From contig NZ_CP109435.1 of NCBI RefSeq assembly GCF_036227125.1, positions 6,014,001 through 6,078,000 of the forward strand: a stretch of DNA of 64,000 nucleotides, read 5' to 3'. The notes beneath the pieces are model-generated. The model made no database searches. It was not told the DNA's origin and saw only the letters and a program-made list of their open reading frames with translations. The translations under genes and the position numbers were made by a program. The stretch is from Streptomyces sp. NBC_01485. GTDB lineage: Bacteria > Actinomycetota > Actinomycetes > Streptomycetales > Streptomycetaceae. The first letter of the stretch is position 1, and each line of letters opens with the position of its first letter. Shown here in pieces: positions 60,283-64,000 of this stretch.

Positions 60283-61632
60283 ATGGCGGACACCACGGGA
60301 AACCCCACGGACACCGGCACCGGGGCAGCGCCCGGTATCGACAACGCAGCTCCACGCAAGTCCAGTTGGAAGTACATCGGCCCCGGCATCGTGGTCGCGG
60401 CGACCGGCGTCGGCGCCGGGGACCTGGTGGCCACCCTCATCGCCGGGAGCAACTTCGGCTACACCCTGCTCTGGGCGGCGGTCGTCGGCTGCCTGGTGAA
60501 GATCTCCCTCGCGGAGGCGGCCGGCCGCTGGCACCTCTCCACCGGCCGCACGCTCTTCGACGGCTGGGCGAGCCTGGGGCGTTGGACGACGTGGTTCTTC
60601 GTCGTCTACGTGGTCGTCTGGGGCTTCGTCTACGGCGCGGCGGCGATGTCGTCGAGCGCGCTGCCGCTCCAGGCGCTGTTCCCGGACGTGATGGACCTCA
60701 AGCTGTGGGCCGTCGCCTGCGGGCTGGTGGGCCTGGTGTTCGTCTGGTTCAACAAGTACGCCGTCTTCGAGAAGGTCATGACGGTCCTGGTGGGCGTCAT
60801 GTTCGTGGTGACGGTGTACCTGGCGATCCGGGTCACCCCCAACCTCGGCGACGCCTTCGCCGGCCTCCTCCCGGTCCTGCCGGACGAGAAGGACTCCGTC
60901 CTCAACACCCTCGGCCTGATCGGCGGCGTCGGCGGCACGATCACGCTGGCCGCGTACGGCTACTGGGTCAACGCCAAGGGCTGGACGAACACCGGCTGGA
61001 TGAAGGTCATGCGGCTCGACAACCGGGTCGCGTACATCACCACCGGCATCTTCGTCGTCGCGATGCTCTTCGTCGGCGCGGAACTGCTGCACTCCGCGAA
61101 CGTGGCGATCGCGAGCGGCGACAAGGGGCTCATCCAGTTGAGCGACATCCTGGAGGCGGAGTACGGCGCGGCGACGGCCAAGTTCTTCCTGATCGGCTTC
61201 TTCGCCACCTCCTTCACCTCCCTGATCGGCGTCTGGCACGGCGTGAGCCTGATGTTCGCCGACTTCGTGTCCCGCTACCGCGACCGCGACCGGGACGGGC
61301 CGGCGGGCGAGGGGAGCGGCGCCGAGGTCGCCTCCGGCGAGCGGGAACGCTCCTGGCCCTTCCGGGCGTACCTGCTGTGGCTGACCTTCCCGCCGATCGT
61401 GCTGCTCTTCCAGGGCCAGCCGTTCCGCCTGATCATCCTGTACGGCGTGCTCGGCGCGGCCTTCCTGCCGTTCCTGGCGGGAACGCTGCTGTGGCTGCTC
61501 AACTCCTCCCGCACACCCAGGGAGTGGCGCAACGGACCGCTGAGCAACGCGATGCTGGTGCTGGCGGGGCTGCTGTTCCTGGTGCTGTGCGTGAAGCAGG
61601 TCTGGGACCAGCCGTGGGCGGAGTTCTTCTGA
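60283..61632 (+). CDS. Nramp-related divalent metal transporter, non-canonical
   Basis: A 449-residue protein with about eleven membrane segments and the LeuT-like Nramp fold (LWAAVVGCLVKISLAEAAGRW, ANV and similar). In classic Nramp the first helix breaks at DPGN, which binds the metal. Here the same place reads GPGIVVAATGVGAGDLVATL, so the Asp-Pro-Gly is replaced by Gly-Ala-Gly-Asp. The sixth-helix MPH segment is replaced by GGTITLAAYGYW. These changes fit an Nramp-related transporter with other substrates, such as magnesium. The ATG at 60283 is preferred; a TTG three codons upstream is possible. Confidence 0.85.
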   Translation: MADTTGNPTDTGTGAAPGIDNAAPRKSSWKYIGPGIVVAATGVGAGDLVATLIAGSNFGYTLLWAAVVGCLVKISLAEAAGRWHLSTGRTLFDGWASLGRWTTWFFVVYVVVWGFVYGAAAMSSSALPLQALFPDVMDLKLWAVACGLVGLVFVWFNKYAVFEKVMTVLVGVMFVVTVYLAIRVTPNLGDAFAGLLPVLPDEKDSVLNTLGLIGGVGGTITLAAYGYWVNAKGWTNTGWMKVMRLDNRVAYITTGIFVVAMLFVGAELLHSANVAIASGDKGLIQLSDILEAEYGAATAKFFLIGFFATSFTSLIGVWHGVSLMFADFVSRYRDRDRDGPAGEGSGAEVASGERERSWPFRAYLLWLTFPPIVLLFQGQPFRLIILYGVLGAAFLPFLAGTLLWLLNSSRTPREWRNGPLSNAMLVLAGLLFLVLCVKQVWDQPWAEFF

Positions 61633-61749
61633 CCGCGGCTGATCCCGGCACGTTCTTCCGGCCACTCCGGGCCGGGCGAGTCGCGCAATGGTTCGAGTTT
61701 CGCAAGTGCCTCTCCTAGGCTGCTGATCCCCTAGGAGAGGTACCCGGCC

Positions 61750-62340
61750 GTGGCTGTGACCGTGCTGGACGACAAGACCGCGCTCGTGCTGATCGACCTC
61801 CAGACCAGCACGCTCGCCGCCGCCGCGAGGCCGTACCCGACGGTGGACGTGGTGGCCCGTGCCGCCGAACTCGCCGACGCCTTCCGCGCCGCCGGCGCCC
61901 CCGTGGTGCTGGTGCGCACGGCCACCTCGCCCGACGGCGCCGACGCCGTGCCCGGCCGCAGCGAGGCCGTACGACTGGCCGGCGGCCGCGCCCGCCCCTA
62001 CGACCTGGGCCCCGTCGTCGAACCCCTCGCCGGCCACGACGGGGACGTCCTGGTGACCAAACGGAACTGGGGCGCCTTCCACGGCACCGACCTCGACGTA
62101 CAACTGCGCCGCCGGGGCGTCACGCAGATCGTGCTCGGCGGCATCGCGACCAGCCTCGGCGTCGAGTCCACCGCCCGCGCCGCCCACGAGCACGGCTACC
62201 ACCTCACGTTCGCGGTCGACGCGATGACCGACATCGACGAGGACGCGCACCGGCACAGCGTGTCGTACCTGTTCCCGCTGATCGGCGAGCCGGGCACGAC
62301 GAAGGAGATCCTGGCCCTGCTGGCCGCCGCCCGAGCCTGA
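61750..62340 (+). CDS. Isochorismatase-fold hydrolase lacking the catalytic cysteine
   Basis: A 196-residue protein of the isochorismatase/nicotinamidase superfamily. The catalytic Asp16 in LVLIDLQTS and Lys104 in VTKRNWGAFHGT are present. The cysteine that normally completes the triad (GxATxxCV) is replaced by Gly137 in GGIATSLGVESTARAA. Such variants occur in the family and may be isochorismatase-like lyases or non-nucleophilic hydrolases rather than amidases. GGAGAGG lies upstream of the GTG start. It seems a single gene. Confidence 0.85.
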   Translation: MAVTVLDDKTALVLIDLQTSTLAAAARPYPTVDVVARAAELADAFRAAGAPVVLVRTATSPDGADAVPGRSEAVRLAGGRARPYDLGPVVEPLAGHDGDVLVTKRNWGAFHGTDLDVQLRRRGVTQIVLGGIATSLGVESTARAAHEHGYHLTFAVDAMTDIDEDAHRHSVSYLFPLIGEPGTTKEILALLAAARA

Positions 62341-62789
62341 GCCCGAGGGCCAGTCCATCCGCGGTCCCCGGCCGTCAGTCCTCGGTGGCCCCCACCGGGG
62401 GCTGAGTGCGATGGCCCGCAGCTGCTCGATCGTGAGGGCGGGCTTCGCACGGGTCGCGGTGTTGTCCTGCTCGGCGGCGCTGAAGGCGCTGACGACGACC
62501 CGAAGCGGGACACGGATGTGGGCGCGGCTGCCGAGGGCGAGCACGGGGGCGTACTGGGCGACAGCGTCGTAGACTCGCATGCCGTCGCGGCTGCGACCCG
62601 GCTTCTGACACGGCGTTGTGAGACCAGCTTTTGGCACAGGCCGACCTGCGGGGACGTGATCACCGTCCGGTCACCGATGGCCGGTGTCACATCCGCACAT
62701 GGGAGGAGTCGAACACCGCGCGCGACCAGACCAGTTTCTTCGCCACCCGCAGCTTCTTCAGCAGCACCAGGCGTTCGTCCCCAGTCACC
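62341..62789. other. Gene-poor region with a transposase scrap
   Basis: Apart from the transposase remnant at 62687-62780, the stretch 62341-62686 has no supported gene. A minus-strand frame at about 62380-62580 reads MRVYDAVAQYAPVLALG then IRVPLRVVVSAFSAAEQ, which looks protein-like but has no start context and no partner family I know. Confidence 0.4.
62687..62780 (-). pseudogene. Fragment of an IS5-type transposase
   Basis: About 30 codons on the minus strand read LVLLKKLRVAKKLVW then SRAVFDSSHVRM and stop at 62687. This resembles the conserved N-terminal part of the DDE transposase of IS5-family elements (W-S-x-x-x-D-S-S-H-V-R). No terminal inverted repeats or remainder of the element were found. 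It shows past insertion and decay next to the TPR gene. Confidence 0.5.
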
Positions 62790-64000
62790 TCAAGACCGTC
62801 GCCAGCGCGCCGCCAACGCGTTCCATACGGCGGCGCGATTTCTACGGGCTGCCCCCTTCATCGGGCGGTCGGTGCCGAGCGTCTGCTCGGTGTCGGTGAC
62901 ATTCCGTCCGTACGCGGCGACGACTCGGCCCGGATCCTCCGCCGCCTGATGGGCGGCGGCGAGGTTGTTGCGGGCGGTCAGGGTGTCGGGGTGGTCGGCG
63001 CCGAGTACCCGCTCCCGGTCGGTGATGATCTGTTCCAGCAGGGGGATGGCCCGGCCCGGATCCCCCGCCGACAGGTACGCGTAGGCGAGGTTGTTGCGGG
63101 AGCCCAGCGTCATGGGGTCGTCGGTGCCGACCAGCCGCACCAGGTCGGTGATGGCCCGCTCCAGCAGGGGGATGGCCCGGGCCGGATGTCCCGTGGCCTG
63201 GTAGGCGGTGGCGAGGTTGTTGCGGGAGCCCAGCGTCAAGGGGTGGCCTTCACCCAGCACCCGGCACTGGTCGGTGAGGTTCTGCTCCAGCAGGGGGATG
63301 GCCCGGCCCGCATCCCCCGTCGACTGGAAGGCGTAGGCGAGGCTGCTGCGGCAGGTCAGGGTCTCGGGGTGTTCCTCACCAAGCAACCGCACCAGGTCGG
63401 TGAGGGTCTGTTCCAGCAGGGGGATGTCCGGGTCCACCTCCTCCGCCGACACGTAGACGGCGGCGAGCCTGTTGCGGAAGGCCAGGGTGTCTCGGGAGGC
63501 CAGTTCAGTGATGGCCTCCTCCAGCTCAGGGAGGGCCCGGCCCGGATCCCCCGCCAACCGGTGGGCGGTGGCGAGGTTGGTGAGGCAGTTCAGGGTCTCG
63601 GGGTGGTCCTCACCCAGCACCCGGCACTGGTCGGTGACGATCTGTTCGTACAGGGGGATGGCCTGGCCGACATCCCCGGCCAACAGGTGGGTGTAGGCCA
63701 GCATGCTGCGGACGGCCAGGGTGTCGGGGTGGTCGGCGCTGGCTACCCGCACCTGGGCGGCGAGCATCTGCTCCAGCAGGGGGACCGCCCCACCAGGATC
63801 CCCCGCCGACACGTAGGTGCCGGTGAGGTTGTTGCGGACGGCGAGGGTGTCGGGGTGGTCGGCGCCGAGTACTCGCACGCGGTCGGCGAGGGTCTGCTCC
63901 AGCAGGGGGACCGCCCGACCAGGAATCCCTGCGGCCCGGTAGGCGGTGGCGAGGTTGTTGCGGGAGTTCAGGGTGTCGGGGTGGTCGTCACCAAGCAGCC
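62790..64000 (-). CDS. TPR-repeat protein, N-terminus outside the window
   Basis: The frame is open from the TGA at 62790 to the window edge, so only the C-terminal 403 residues are seen. They form about nine tandem 42-residue repeats of the type HPDTL-x4-NLA-x-A-Y-x7-GRAIPLLEQ, the kinesin-light-chain-like TPR found in actinobacterial signalling ATPases. One repeat (near 63480-63590) is shortened. The missing upstream part most likely carries an ATPase or effector domain. The 126-bp DNA repeats are highly similar, so the number may vary. Stops overlap the transposase scrap. Confidence 0.85.
   Translation of the reverse strand, partial: LLGDDHPDTLNSRNNLATAYRAAGIPGRAVPLLEQTLADRVRVLGADHPDTLAVRNNLTGTYVSAGDPGGAVPLLEQMLAAQVRVASADHPDTLAVRSMLAYTHLLAGDVGQAIPLYEQIVTDQCRVLGEDHPETLNCLTNLATAHRLAGDPGRALPELEEAITELASRDTLAFRNRLAAVYVSAEEVDPDIPLLEQTLTDLVRLLGEEHPETLTCRSSLAYAFQSTGDAGRAIPLLEQNLTDQCRVLGEGHPLTLGSRNNLATAYQATGHPARAIPLLERAITDLVRLVGTDDPMTLGSRNNLAYAYLSAGDPGRAIPLLEQIITDRERVLGADHPDTLTARNNLAAAHQAAEDPGRVVAAYGRNVTDTEQTLGTDRPMKGAARRNRAAVWNALAARWRRS

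Noticed and set aside
62380..62580. Possible gene fragment (MRVYDAVAQYAP frame)
   Set aside because: The sequence looks protein-like but has no ribosome site, no clear end and no recognised family. It is only noted as a possible remnant.
58882..62637. A 1251-codon minus-strand frame
   Set aside because: It is antisense to the carboxypeptidase upstream region, RsbA-like, Nramp-like and isochorismatase genes, with low-complexity translation and no family match. It arises from GC-rich third-position bias.

Overview
The window is high-GC (roughly 70 percent) DNA with short AT-richer intergenic gaps, frequent GTG starts, GTGA/ATGA start-stop overlaps and a gene content that points to a Streptomyces chromosome. 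Markers include mycothiol S-conjugate amidase, GTP-dependent PEP carboxykinase, a DUF397 protein, a histidine ammonia-lyase with a Cys-Ser-Gly MIO triplet, an LAxTG wall-anchor protein and many secreted lipoproteins. The order cyclase - enoyl-CoA hydratase - GGDEF protein - hutH - L,D-transpeptidase - metB - ilvA - mca - pckG looks like the conserved core of a Streptomyces chromosome, with accessory islands between these anchors. No rRNA, tRNA or CRISPR array was seen.

Layout. 1-13.5 kb: class III cyclase (5' end missing), a repeat-bearing membrane protein, enoyl-CoA hydratase, GAF-GGDEF diguanylate cyclase, hutH with a probable leaderless promoter, a lipoprotein, an LAxTG surface protein, an L,D-transpeptidase, a MacB-type ABC pair, and a divergent XRE regulator / alcohol dehydrogenase pair. 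13.5-15.7 kb: a 27-bp-arm palindrome, then a decayed iron-siderophore uptake locus that keeps its iron-box operator. 15.8-20.8 kb: a four-gene minus-strand accessory operon encoding a membrane protein with a C-terminal beta-rich domain, a CHAT caspase-like protease, an unrecognised 273-residue protein with an ENR-repeat tail, and an S51/cyanophycinase-like hydrolase. This is the best candidate for an undescribed system. 20.8-33.8 kb: serine hydrolase, DUF4389 protein, msrA, TPR-like protein, metB, sigma-like protein, MarR / ilvA, DrrAB-type exporter, greA, DUF4307 protein, mca. 34-41 kb: a 1066-residue membrane STAND (NB-ARC/TPR) ATPase, a Uma2 nuclease, a DUF255 thioredoxin-like protein and a Mut7-C protein. 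41-50 kb: TetR/MFS efflux pair with a clear operator, hemolysin III, pckG, an AlaA-type aminotransferase, an orphan DUF397 protein and a secreted trypsin-like protease.

50.4-56.7 kb is a divergent catabolic cassette: D-aminoacylase and a D-serine-dehydratase-like enzyme on the minus strand, and a PfkB kinase, an IclR regulator, RidA and a frameshifted GntP-family permease on the plus strand. I read it as D-amino-acid use: deacylate, deaminate, scavenge the enamine with RidA. The permease is broken. An IclR-like operator sits in the divergent promoter region. 56.7-64 kb: an acidic protein, a secreted zinc carboxypeptidase, an RsbA-type MEDS protein with a degenerate ATPase domain, an atypical Nramp-like transporter, an isochorismatase-fold hydrolase lacking its cysteine, a transposase scrap and a TPR protein cut by the window edge.
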